Positions 34,554-44,925 of a DNA stretch of 64,000 nucleotides are shown here, piece after piece. This stretch comes from Opeltia flavorubescens (taxonomy: Eukaryota; Ascomycota; Lecanoromycetes; Teloschistales; Teloschistaceae): the NCBI GenBank assembly GCA_000442125.1, contig KE546979.1, forward strand, positions 62,001 to 126,000, in the 5' to 3' direction. The notes beneath the pieces are model-generated. The model was not told where the DNA came from. It ran no database searches and was given only the letters and a program-made list of their open reading frames with translations. Numbering within the stretch: position 1 is the first letter of the stretch; each line of letters starts with the position of its first letter. Both the position numbers and the translations under genes were made by a program.

Positions 34554-35188
34554 GGACTACTGGAAGGCTTGGTCTCTTAGGATGACTTGATAAGATATCC
34601 AACTCAGGCAACGCGAACTCCTGATGCCGCCTACAGCATGTCATTGCGCAGACACAAAAGAAAGGGATCATTTCCAAATATTTTCAATAATCGGTGGGAT
34701 CGAGAAAGTTGTTTCTGCTCCAATAAGAAGACCACGCCACGCACATCAAAGGACCAGTAGACGACTTTCCAAGACTGGTTGATAGACGAGGGTCAGGCCT
34801 TACTAGACTTAGCGCCTATGCACAGATGCTCTGAGGGTGACTGCGACAGCAGCATCTTTAGCCTAGTTAGGCTTAAAGCAGCTACAGCGAAGCTTGCCAA
34901 TGCCTAGTTTCCGCCACTACGGAATGGCATGCAGTCACCACAACCCGTATCGCAAGCTTAAGAAAGAGGCTGTATGCACGATAGAGGCGAGCGGGCTCAA
35001 TGGAGGCTTGGCAGACAGACAGCCTGATCATATCCATAGCCACCCTAATCTTTCGTCGGGCTATTTTTCTGCGAGCTTTTTCAACATGTGTACACTCAGC
35101 AATCATTGACCCAACCTTCCTGTACAAAATTGTGAAGAGATAGAAACTCGATCACTAAGCTGTCCAAAACCTGCATTGAACAGCCAAG
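34554..35188. other. Intergenic, no gene seen
   Basis: Spacer between two plus-strand genes, without distinct features. Confidence 0.5.
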
Positions 35189-36192
35189 ATGAGTCTCGGA
35201 CCAAAAACGAACATCGACCGCCGCAAATGTGAAAGAGTCGTGCCGATGAGATGTCTTGTCCTGGGGTTGGGAAGGACCGGAACAGACTGTAAGATTACAT
35301 CCCCGATTTCCATCATGCGATTACCATATTGATACGGACAAAGCGATGCGCGAAGCCCTGAAAATTCTAGGTTTCGAAGAAACCTACCACATGTCCTGTG
35401 CGATGGAAAACCCCAAGGACAATAAGATGTGGCTGGAAGCCATTGATGCAAAGTCGAGGGGTGAGAAAGGCTTTGGAAGGGAGGAATGGGATCAGCTACT
35501 GGGGCATTGTCAGGTGAGTTTGACAAAGACCGCTCTCGTTCGTCCTTGTAAGGAGCTTTTTGTGCTAATTGATATTGATGCGAAGGCCGTCACAGATTTC
35601 CCCGCCGTATTATTCGCCCCAGAATTAATCGCCGCATACCCAGAAGCGAAAGTCATACTCACAAACCGAGACGTAGATGAATGGTACGAGTACGTAGTTC
35701 CCAAACCTCCCCTTCCCTCCCAGTATCCCACTACTAAGACCGAGCGTTAGAGATGTATCCCAAACCCTAGAATGGAAATACCGTTCCCGAAAGCACTATT
35801 TCCTCACCATCTTCGATTCCTACAACCCGCTCTACACCCGAATGTTCTTCCACATGTGGAAGCTCTTCACCAACTCCAACTTCTCCGCCAACGGAAAATC
35901 CCTGTACCAAGAACACTACCACCTAATCCGAAAACTCGTCCCTGCAGACCAACTACTAGAATACTCAATCCACTCAGGTTGGGAACCATTATGCAGATTC
36001 CTCGAGGTGGAAGAGCCGGAGGATGCATTTCCACTCGACCAGGAAGGAGAAGAAGCCGTGAAGAAATTCCGCCAAGCGGTCAAAAAGCAGAATAAGTCGA
36101 TGACTTGGAGGGCAGTGTTATACATTCTATTCATGGCTTTGTTAAATTTCCTTTTGGGCAAATTATTCGACCGCATTCCGCGTCCATGGTGA
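35189..36192 (+). CDS. P-loop sulfotransferase-family protein (fungal Sulfotransfer_4 type)
   Basis: Four exons (35189-35288, 35344-35513, 35586-35689, 35751-36192) close in frame at 271 residues. Exon 1 carries CLVLGLGRTGTD, and the P-loop is completed across the first intron by SMREALKILG. VILTNRDVDEWYE is the second nucleotide-site motif. The C-terminus ends in a hydrophobic helix (AVLYILFMALLNFLLG), so it may be membrane-tethered. Fungal members are often found beside secondary-metabolite genes, but few have proven sulfotransferase activity. Exons are small and introns 55-72 nt. It lies between the hydrolase and the P450 on the opposite strand. Confidence 0.85.
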
Positions 36193-37174
36193 ATTCCATC
36201 CTCTCTTTTCTTCAAAATGTGTTGGCCAAAGATTACTAACAGGATTTGCCTGTATTCCATGCCTGCGTTGTTGCTAGATTAGCAGATTATAGTATACCTT
36301 TCATCGTCAAAAACTGAACTAGGAAAATAGTACGTTCTGACTGGGCAAGGAGCGAATTAAAGTTCCCGCGCAAAAAAAAGCAGGCATTAGCACTGTCGGC
36401 ATAAGTGTGTTTTTTTTTTCTCCGCAGCAACGGATATGCTCCTGAAAAGTCCACGATGAGAGATATAAATGACTTTTCTTCATTCTTTTCCTCCTACCGA
36501 GCGGCGGGAGAGGGGAAACATAGTGCCTAACCCCCTCTCTTATAGTCCCCATACCCTAGATCTAAAAAAAAAAATATTTACACTACTTCCTGGTATGTAT
36601 CACACCATTAGCTTATCCTCTTTCATCAAACTAAAGCTGCCAGAAAAACCTACCCTACCGCTTCTGTGACGCCGAGGGCGCTTTAACGCTCGAGAAGTGC
36701 CTTTCCTCTCTCTCTACCCTTACCCCTGCTTAGCGCATCGTCAATAATTCCTTCGCCAATACGAAAAAGATCTACATTCACGTTGTATATACTATTCATA
36801 AGCCTGTTTCAAGAGAGAAAGTCTATCACCTACATGCACGCGTGCTATCATCACCAATTTCTCCCTAAAGGAAAGACACTGTTGCCTATTGCATAACCTA
36901 AATTCCTCTCGCAAACCTTTTTCCTCCCCAAGACTAAAAACATCACTTTAAATAAATCTATTCGCACTTTTGCGAATCATCTACCCCCCCTTCAAGAAAG
37001 CAAAGGAAATTTAAAATAAGTTGATTATCACCCGCCCATTTCCCCTCACTATTTCTATATAAAAACCCACAAAAAACCATCCCATTTTTTTTTCAAATAT
37101 CAGAAGAATCTCAAACACGTTATCAAAAATAATATCATTCATATTCCTACCAATAAATTTCATCCACCTCACTC
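36193..37174. other. Intergenic, pyrimidine-rich low-complexity DNA
   Basis: Downstream of two convergent genes. It holds T- and A-homopolymers (near 36411 and 36567) and long C/T-rich stretches near 36900-37174, but no gene. Confidence 0.55.
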
Positions 37175-39279
37175 CTACCCCCCATTCCTTACTCCCCTCC
37201 CTACTCCACCCACCCCATCCCTTTTCTCAACATAGACAAAAACCCCACTCTGTTTATTGAACCAGAAATTCCTCGTCTTCCATCGCTTCTCCGGGTCCGC
37301 GAGACGGAAGTGGAAGGTTCGGATTAGGTGCGGGATGAGTTTGTAGATCTCACTCAGAGATATCTAATCAAAGTGCCAATTAGCTCAATCCATCATCTTC
37401 ATCTCTCTTCGTTTCTATCTCCGCTCTCCCTCCGCCTCCCGTTCTGGCGTAGCGTCTCGTCTCCTCAATAGTTTACAATTCACAGGGATGTATTTCCTGC
37501 AGGGGAGAATGATATACAACTCACATTCTTCCCAATACAAGTCCTCCCTCCCGCCCCAAAAACCATCATCGTCCTCTCCATCCTCGCCACATCCTTCCCT
37601 TCCCCATCCAACCACCTCTCCGGCCGGAAAGATTCCGCATCCGCCCCGAAAACATCCTTATCGTATTGAATCACCGCACCATTGACACCCACTCTATACC
37701 CCTCCGGAAAATAATGCCCAGAGATGATGGCGCCGCCGGAGGGTACAAGTCTCGGCATCGTGAGGCCGACGCTGGGGTGAAGACGCATGGCTTCGTTAAC
37801 GCAGGCGTGGAGGTACGGCAGCTTTTGAGCCTGGGCGTAGGAGATGGGGAGGGAGATGGTGCCGTTTGTGACGGCGGTGTCGATTTCGTGGATGAGGGTT
37901 GTGTAGGCGGGGGGGTGGAGGACGAGGTGGTACAGGATGGTGTTGATGGCGATGGCGGTTGTGTCTGCGCCGGCGAAGCTATTTAAACAGAAGTTAAAAT
38001 GGGAAATAAATAAGCAACGTCGATAGTTCTTATAGCTAATCATGACTCAGAAGAGGAGCATGGTTTTGGAGAACACGTTGTTTTTTGTTGCTGATTCGAA
38101 TTGGAAAATAATCATGCGAGAGGAAAAACAACTTACATAGAACTATGCGACTCAACGCAAATATCCTGATGGGTAAAATTAATCTTCTCTCCTCGATCTG
38201 CATTAATCTCGAGCATTTTTCGGAGAATATCATGCTTATCATCCTTCTCCTCTGCAGCTAGTTCCTCCCTCCGCCGCTCAATAGCCGCTTTGGAAGCGCT
38301 TTCGATGCGGGCTACGGCACCCAAAGCGCCACGAACGGATGGGGAAATGATGACTGTTGATAGGAAGTACAATTTTGTGAGATAAGAGGGGAGGGTGCCG
38401 CCGATGGTGAAGGCGGGGAGAAGGGAGTCGATGGCTTTCATGTAGCCACCAACGTCGGTATGAGAGTGCATGAAGCCAAACATCTTGCCGTAGAAGAGTT
38501 CGCCGAGGACATCGAAGGTGTACCTATACCGTATGTTGAGCTGGTGTCCGTTCGCATTTCCTCGTACGGCAGGATGGGTAGTAAGGGGTCGCTTACATGT
38601 TGATCCATAGGCTCAAGTCAATAACCGATTCTTCCTTCGCAAAACCCTCCATGCTCTCACAGAACAACTGTGTGCATGAGTCAATGAACTTTTCGGATTC
38701 AAGCACGCTGGACATGGAGTAGACGCTATTGACGATCCGCCGGCGCTCGGCGTGTTTCTTCTCATCGCGTGCTGGGAAGTGGCCGACATATCCATTATTT
38801 GGAGGAGCCCAGGCGTCATAGTAATCGGTCTGGGTGGTCATGAGCTTCTCCTCTCATGTTTGATGATGACATCTCACCTTTTGGAAAACGTTTTTACTGC
38901 CATAGATGATCTACACAGCTCTTCAACAGGCGTTAAAGTAGCGGACATGCATATCTGAAATTTACCTTGATAGATTCGGGATCGGAGCAGGAGACTTCAT
39001 TGGGTGCAATACGGACGAGGTAGCCTTCATGATTAGCCGAGGAACTATTTCCGCTTGCTACACGTAAGTACCATATTTCCTGTGTAAGTCACGTTGTGTA
39101 TGTTCCATGTCCCCGGACCAAGTCCTGAACACAATCCATGTCCTGCTGATTGAGGCAAGAAAGGGACCAGGAATGGCGCGAAGGGGGTGAAAGAAGCGGC
39201 AATAGATTATCCAGCTTCCTAGATAGAGGACAAGAGCAAGGATGGTTTGTGTGACCGACGAATCCATTATGAGAGACAT
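37175..39279 (-). CDS. Cytochrome P450 monooxygenase
   Basis: Seven exons (39279-39072, 39024-38966, 38910-38878, 38829-38597, 38523-38137, 37978-37525, 37363-37175) close in frame at 520 residues; one exon is only 33 nt. An N-terminal anchor (TILALVLYLGSWIIYCRFF) precedes HPLRAIPGPFLASISR. The I-helix oxygen-binding motif is AGADTT (309-314), the K-helix EAMR is 369-372, and FRPERW and the heme loop FGAGGRTCIGK follow, with ligand Cys454. All key residues are present, so an active ER-bound enzyme is expected. It starts 361 bp downstream of the NRPS-like gene on the same strand, which suits a tailoring oxidase for that product. Confidence 0.93.
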
Positions 39280-39639
39280 TTCAGCATCCGAACTTGTATC
39301 AAAGATTTGCGAGGATGGAACAGCCTAAATTGGCTGGAAATAAAATGAGGCTTCCGGCGGGGAGGGTCCCGAAGGATTGCAACGCTCCAACAGCCGCTCC
39401 TGCAAAAGCGGAGAGACGGAGTACAATTAGGTGCGAGGACCCGACAGCATGGTACCTACGAATACGAATGTGGCATGATCGACTTCAGACAACTCCTAGC
39501 AGCCTTCTCAGTCTAATCTGTCTATTTAATTCTACACATTTTGTAACACAGTTTACCTCTCGGTCGGCCGACAATATGTCCTCCTTTATCTACTTAACCC
39601 TCCCTTCAGATCTCACGCAAGAACTATCTACAAAACATC
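39280..39639. other. Intergenic between synthetase and P450
   Basis: A 360-bp spacer that must hold the P450 promoter and the synthetase terminator. No clear motif. Confidence 0.5.
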
Positions 39640-42600
39640 TTACAGCCCTCGAGCAGCCATGGCNGACTTCAACGATTGCTGGAATCTCTGAACATTTTCA
39701 GCCCCAATCATGGTATAATGTTCCCCGTCCACCTCATGAAACCGCACATCATCCCTTACAAAGTCCTGCCAATGATTCAACTTCGTCTCACGATACTCCT
39801 TCCGTGTACGCGCCACCACCTTGAGCGGCTGGCAGTAGAAAACATCCATGCAAGCTACAGAACCCGAAGGATCGTATTCCCATCCGATCTGCTGCAATGA
39901 CCACGCAACATTGATCCAGATTCGCAGCGACTCGTGGGTGAGGGCCAGCTCCATGCAGCGCTGCTGATCGCTCTCAGCTAACAATCGCGCAATCTGGTCC
40001 GTCTGTGGGAGCGACCGAAGCGTATCAACCAGCTCTTCCGAACGTTCCTCGGTAATGATGCCGCAGAAATGAGCTATGTGTAAGAGTCCTGCGGTCCAGT
40101 CCAGCATCCGCATTCGGATTTTGATATGCGGAGGCAAATTGAACGAAGCAAGGAATTGCACCGTGTCACCATTGGCTTCGAGCATCTTGGAGATTTCAAA
40201 CGCGAGCATACTGCCGTAAGAATACCCGGCGATCGCGTACGGGCCGTTGGGCTGTTGCTTCTTGAGCGCTTGATAGTAGGTGCTTACAACCTCGATCAAT
40301 CCATCAAAGGGCTTTTCCCCAGGATTGAACCCACGTGCGCGTAAACCATAGACTGGTCGATCTGGGAAGTACTGTACCAAGCGAAGGAAAACGAGGATCT
40401 CGCCGATTCCAGGGTGGATGAGCCACAGTGGAGTCTTGGTGCCGTTGTGCTGGAGCGTCACAACAGGATTGTACTCGTCGGCGTAGCAGGAAGTCTGAAG
40501 GCGTTTGATGGCTATGGCAAGCGTACGGATAGTCGTGTTCGTCAAAAAGGTGACGATGGGAATATCTGCGATATCGAAGGCTTTCTTGGATAATCTTTTC
40601 AGTCGGATGAGATCCACCGAGTTGATGCCGATGTCAAATATCAGCGTATCAATGCCGATCTGTAGATCATCTATCTTCAGCGTCTCCGCTATAATCCTTG
40701 ACAGTGCTTTCTCCAACTTGTTTCGTGGGCTCAAATGGTGTGATTCATGGTATGTATGGAGCATTCGATCATTGTGTGCCTCTTCCTCGTGGTACTGGCC
40801 TTGGGCTAGTGACGCTAGAATCTTGCTCCGTGATAATTTTCCCAGAGCTGTCTTCTCCAGTCGGCCCCAAGGCAACGGAAGTACGCGGGGTCGAGCACCT
40901 GCGAAAAGTGCTACGACGTGGAGAATGGAATGCAGAGTTTCCATCCGAGCTTCGCTGTCATCGGCGTCGTACTCGTGCTGGTATACAACATACATCTCTT
41001 CCGCGTCCGAGCCAGATGGCCTGTCCGCGAAGCAAACAACGTACGATTGGGTGACGCCGGTGATTTGTGCATCGTTAATCGCCGCTTCCAGCTCGTGGGG
41101 GAGATACTTGACTCCGTTGATGTTGATCAATTCTTTCGACCTGCCAACGAGGTTGAGATTGCCGGAAGCATCTATCGTGGCCAAGTCGCCAGTCTTGAAC
41201 CACCCATCGTCGGTAAAGGCGCGCTGTGTCGCTTCACGGTCATTGAAGTATTTTTCGAAAACGATGGGTCCCCTGATTTCAAGTGCGCCCTCCTTGTTGG
41301 AAGAGCCATCTATCTCGATCGATCCGAGAATGGCATTTGTGATTGGAGATATCCGCATTTCGATACCTGGCACGCAAGTTCCGAGAGATGCAAAATCCCT
41401 TCTGGCTTCTATGTCAATGAAGGGACAATGCTTGTTAAAGATGGCTCCAGCACACGTTTCGGTCATCCCAAAACCAGGCGTAATAACGCTCCTCCGGGGA
41501 CAACCTAAATCCATCAGGTGGTCATTCACTCGCACACACGTATTGACTTTATTCGCCTCTCCTCCCGAGGCGATGTATAGAAGGCCGTCCAGATTGATAC
41601 CTTGAGTGTCCAGAGCTGACGATTCGTCCAGAGACTGCTGAAGCTTTCGCAGAAAGAAGTTAGGAGCAAAAGTCCTAGAAACTCTGTGCACGGAGACAAG
41701 ACGTAGGAGTTGCAGAGGATCTCCGAGGATCTCTGCGGCCGTCACATGAACCTGATCAAGTCCAGCATACATAGCACACAGGTGGATTTCCACCAGGCTG
41801 GCCACATGGTCAAGACCGATCCAATTTAGGAGTGAAGACCCTGAAGGTAGGGGCATAGCGGAAAGTTTACCCGCCATCGCTGCATAGAGTTGGGTATGGG
41901 TCAGACAGACGGCTTTGGCGCTGCCAGTACTACCAGAGGTAAGCATCAGTACCGCCACGCCTTCAAGGGAATAGGTGCCATTGGGGCCTCGACCGTTCGT
42001 GTGTGCGTGTGCCTCTAACGTCGAGTCGGAACTCTTGTCTGATAATCCACGGATATCAGGCTTCTTTGAGTCATTGAGTAAGCCATCAAGGTTGAGGTTG
42101 GGGTTATTAGAGGTACATTCTGAACCATGCATGATTTGATCGGCTTTCCCATCACAAGAGACATTCCCAGGATCATTGGTCTGATGTTGCGGAGTATCTG
42201 CCGCTTCCCAGAAGCTAGCGCTCTCAACATCTTCAACTGTAATTACTTCGAGGACGTCATTGTCGAGGAAGTCACTGTTTGCAAGCTTTGCATTTGTCAG
42301 AACAACGGGGTTCGAGAGCAGCCGATGAAGATGTTTGAAATGGGCCAGACGACCTTGGGAATTTCGGACGAGCGGTGTCGAAAGTGCTGGCACGCAGCCA
42401 GCAACTACAGCTGACCAAAACCAAATGATGTTCTCCAAGTGGTCCTGGAAATGGATCAGGATAATTTTTCCTTGTCGAATGCGAGGATCGCGTTGTAAAA
42501 GGTTGGCTTTTGAAGAGACCAGTGCTCTAAGTTCTTTGTAGCTTAGGGATGTTGGTTTCAATCTCTCGGTGGACGGATGTGCTATGATGCCAGCTTCTGT

Positions 42601-42657
42601 AGCTGCTCCTCGATCAAGTAGTGTTGCAATATGGACATCGGAGAGCAGGTGGGACAT
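39640..42657 (-). CDS. NRPS-like synthetase, adenylation-thiolation-thioesterase
   Basis: A 1,005-residue enzyme in one exon. Adenylation domain (about 20-615): A3 LMLTSGSTGSAKAV (237-250), A5 GFGMTETCAG (395-404), A7 GDLATID, A8 GRSKELININGVKY and A10 EKTALGKLSR with Lys607. The A4 region reads LLNWIGLDHVASLVEIHL and lacks the Asp that binds an amino group, so an arylpyruvate or other keto acid is likelier than an amino acid. The carrier domain has Ser680 in FDIGINSVDLI. The thioesterase has GYSYGSM (Ser813) and GEHYTMI (His980). Family members of this layout (atromentin, terrequinone, microperfuranone and aspulvinone synthetases) dimerise arylpyruvates. A loose 75-residue insert (about 152-228) lies before A3. 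One N at 39664 blurs the C-terminus. Confidence 0.95.
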   Translation of the reverse strand: MSHLLSDVHIATLLDRGAATEAGIIAHPSTERLKPTSLSYKELRALVSSKANLLQRDPRIRQGKIILIHFQDHLENIIWFWSAVVAGCVPALSTPLVRNSQGRLAHFKHLHRLLSNPVVLTNAKLANSDFLDNDVLEVITVEDVESASFWEAADTPQHQTNDPGNVSCDGKADQIMHGSECTSNNPNLNLDGLLNDSKKPDIRGLSDKSSDSTLEAHAHTNGRGPNGTYSLEGVAVLMLTSGSTGSAKAVCLTHTQLYAAMAGKLSAMPLPSGSSLLNWIGLDHVASLVEIHLCAMYAGLDQVHVTAAEILGDPLQLLRLVSVHRVSRTFAPNFFLRKLQQSLDESSALDTQGINLDGLLYIASGGEANKVNTCVRVNDHLMDLGCPRRSVITPGFGMTETCAGAIFNKHCPFIDIEARRDFASLGTCVPGIEMRISPITNAILGSIEIDGSSNKEGALEIRGPIVFEKYFNDREATQRAFTDDGWFKTGDLATIDASGNLNLVGRSKELININGVKYLPHELEAAINDAQITGVTQSYVVCFADRPSGSDAEEMYVVYQHEYDADDSEARMETLHSILHVVALFAGARPRVLPLPWGRLEKTALGKLSRSKILASLAQGQYHEEEAHNDRMLHTYHESHHLSPRNKLEKALSRIIAETLKIDDLQIGIDTLIFDIGINSVDLIRLKRLSKKAFDIADIPIVTFLTNTTIRTLAIAIKRLQTSCYADEYNPVVTLQHNGTKTPLWLIHPGIGEILVFLRLVQYFPDRPVYGLRARGFNPGEKPFDGLIEVVSTYYQALKKQQPNGPYAIAGYSYGSMLAFEISKMLEANGDTVQFLASFNLPPHIKIRMRMLDWTAGLLHIAHFCGIITEERSEELVDTLRSLPQTDQIARLLAESDQQRCMELALTHESLRIWINVAWSLQQIGWEYDPSGSVACMDVFYCQPLKVVARTRKEYRETKLNHWQDFVRDDVRFHEVDGEHYTMIGAENVQRFQQSLKXAMAARGL

Positions 42658-43499
42658 GATTCGAGTTTTGTCAAGCAGGCAGACTGTATGTACAAATCCA
42701 AGCAGCGAAGAAAGGATAGTATAAGGGGACGAACGTCAGTAGAGCTGAATTGCTCACTATACCTCCATCATCGATGAGCTTTTGACATGCTCGGTCCAAG
42801 ACTCAATTCGCATCGTTACCTAGCCATCATGGTTTCATGGTGGCAAGGATCCAAGCACACAGTTCGTATCATGTCAGCTGGATCCATTTCGCTGCCTGAT
42901 TCGCATGAACGAAGTATGACGGACGCTGATCAGGAGTCCGACCCGACAGATGCCTTGCAGGATCCCTGGCAATTCTCATCGGCTCTTCTGCCAATTTTCT
43001 GTCCGTCATGTTCCCTTCATTCTCCACATCCTTGACTTACGCACGTAGTCGTCTCTAAATTGGATGCTTATTGAGTATGAAGTGTCCATTGGATTCTGTC
43101 AACCTGATGTTGAGTGTGAATGCCACATAAGCGCATGGAGGAACCAAAATATGCTTTCCAGGTAGAGCTGAGATATCTCAATTACGGGTGGGGTAATGGA
43201 TTTTGGATTGACAAGTACCAAGGTCCGATCTCACCTCGCGAGGCACGGCGGGGAAGGTTTCCTTTTGAGGCCCGACGCCGATCCATCCTTCCACTACCCT
43301 GCCGTCATTCGGATACAGCTCGAGGCCGCATTATAGGAGGAGCCAATTGACATAACGCTGACAGACGGCCTGCAGAAACGAGATGATAGCTGTACCTATC
43401 AATTCAGGTTGATGGTGTCTTGCGTCGGCTGACGGAACGAGTCATGGAAGGATAGGTTTCGACTACATCTCTTAAGGCGCTGACTGCTACTTTCAATAG
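42658..43499. other. Divergent intergenic region upstream of the synthetase
   Basis: About 840 bp shared by the synthetase promoter (minus) and the membrane-protein gene (plus). No gene is supported; no regulator-binding palindrome stands out. Confidence 0.5.
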
Positions 43500-44506
43500 A
43501 TGCTCGACATCGTCAGGATGGCCACTCTTCAAAAAGCGCTTTCGTCGACCAGACATATCACCAATGCTAATTTGGTCGAGACCGTTCCTACTGCTGCTTT
43601 CTGGGTGATTTTCGCAGATGCTTGGGCTTCTCTCAGTATCGCGCTGCCAAAGCTAGGCGTTGGCATTCTGCTCATTCGTATATTCCGACCGCAGCCTTGG
43701 CTTAGGGCATCGATCATGGCGCTTTGCATTGCCTTGAATGTATTCGCCATTGTTGGGTTCATCATCACATTCGCTCAATGTCATCCTGCCGAGGGACAAT
43801 GGGATCCGTTCAAACATCCCGATACCACTTGTTGGGAGCGGTCCATACAAATCATATACTCCTGCACTGTTGGAGGTGCGTAGCTCGAGGATGTCTTTCC
43901 CACCTCTCTATCAGCGTTCAAATGGATACAGGTATATCGGCATTCACCGACATCGCTTTCACCATCTACCCATGCTTTGTCATCTGGGGCCTACAGATGC
44001 CAAAATGGAGGAGAATCAGCACCATGGCTTTGATGAGTCTAGGATTTGCGTAATGAGCCCCACGTTCAAGGTCCATGAAGGGAGTAATTGACAATGGCTT
44101 AGATCATTCGCCTTCGCCGTAGTCAAAATCGTCTCTAACACAGCTCTAATCGGTAAGCCTGATATCAACAAACTACTCAGTAAGTGCTTTTGGGCCATTG
44201 CCGTGTGACCAGTTTCCGCAGCGGAAACTGACATGAAATGCAGATAGAGGCATCTATATCGGGATATGGAACAGCATTGAGAACGACTTCGTGCTCAGTG
44301 CTGCTTGCTTGCCGTCTGTGCCACCACTCTTTAGGGAGTGCAGGCACGCGTTATCGAAATATACCTCGTCCCTCCGTCCAATCAAATACGGGACGTCGTA
44401 TACTTCAGCCAAACCATCTGGTGATCATGTAGGCCCGAGGGACACTTGGGCGCTGGAGTTGGCTAGGTACGATGAGCTTGAGAATTCGCGTGAAAACAGC
44501 AAGTAG
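43500..44506 (+). CDS. Integral membrane protein, fungal rhodopsin-like domain family, N-terminally short
   Basis: Four exons (43500-43875, 43932-44049, 44103-44152, 44244-44506) close in frame at 268 residues. Helices include ASLSIALPKLGVGILLIRIF, LNVFAIVGFIITFAQCHPAE, ISAFTDIAFTIYPCFVIWGL and SFAFAVVKIVSNTALI. The IGIWNSIENDFVLSAACLP segment typical of this fungal family follows. Members normally have seven helices; this model begins at about the third. Either an upstream exon was missed or the gene is 5'-truncated. A receptor or membrane role is likely, function unknown. It lies between the synthetase and the methyltransferase. Confidence 0.75.
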
Positions 44507-44925
44507 TAATTATGTACGATCATGCATGATTCTGAACGCTGTTAAATGCATTGCAGGCGTTGATAAGGCTTAGGACAGGAAGGAGATTTCGGGCTTGGAG
44601 TCCATAGATCGTTCAGTCAACCCCGTGAATGGATCCATTTTGGGGGCTCTATACGTAATAAGTATATGCCAATGATGATCCGGACCGTAATGTGTATGAT
44701 CATGTACGCCTCGTGTCGTCTTTCTGGACTCAATAAAAGACCGAGCCCGTAGCTTCAGCTGAATTGTCTGCGCATGTCATGCATAAATCGAAACGGCTGA
44801 CAACCATTGCGGCCCAGTTTCAGGCTCCTATGGTTTCTTGTCATGATCCAGACACCTCATGTGTATATATTCCTGGCAGGATCAGTAGCTCTCACCGGAA
44901 GATCAATCCACCCAGCGTCGTTTCG
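44507..44925. other. Intergenic, no gene seen
   Basis: Spacer before the methyltransferase. The in-frame extension upstream of 44926 lacks family resemblance, so it was not included in the gene. Confidence 0.5.

Noticed and set aside
40505-41605. 366-codon open frame antisense to the synthetase
   Set aside because: Mirror frame of a strongly coding adenylation domain; no family resemblance of its own.
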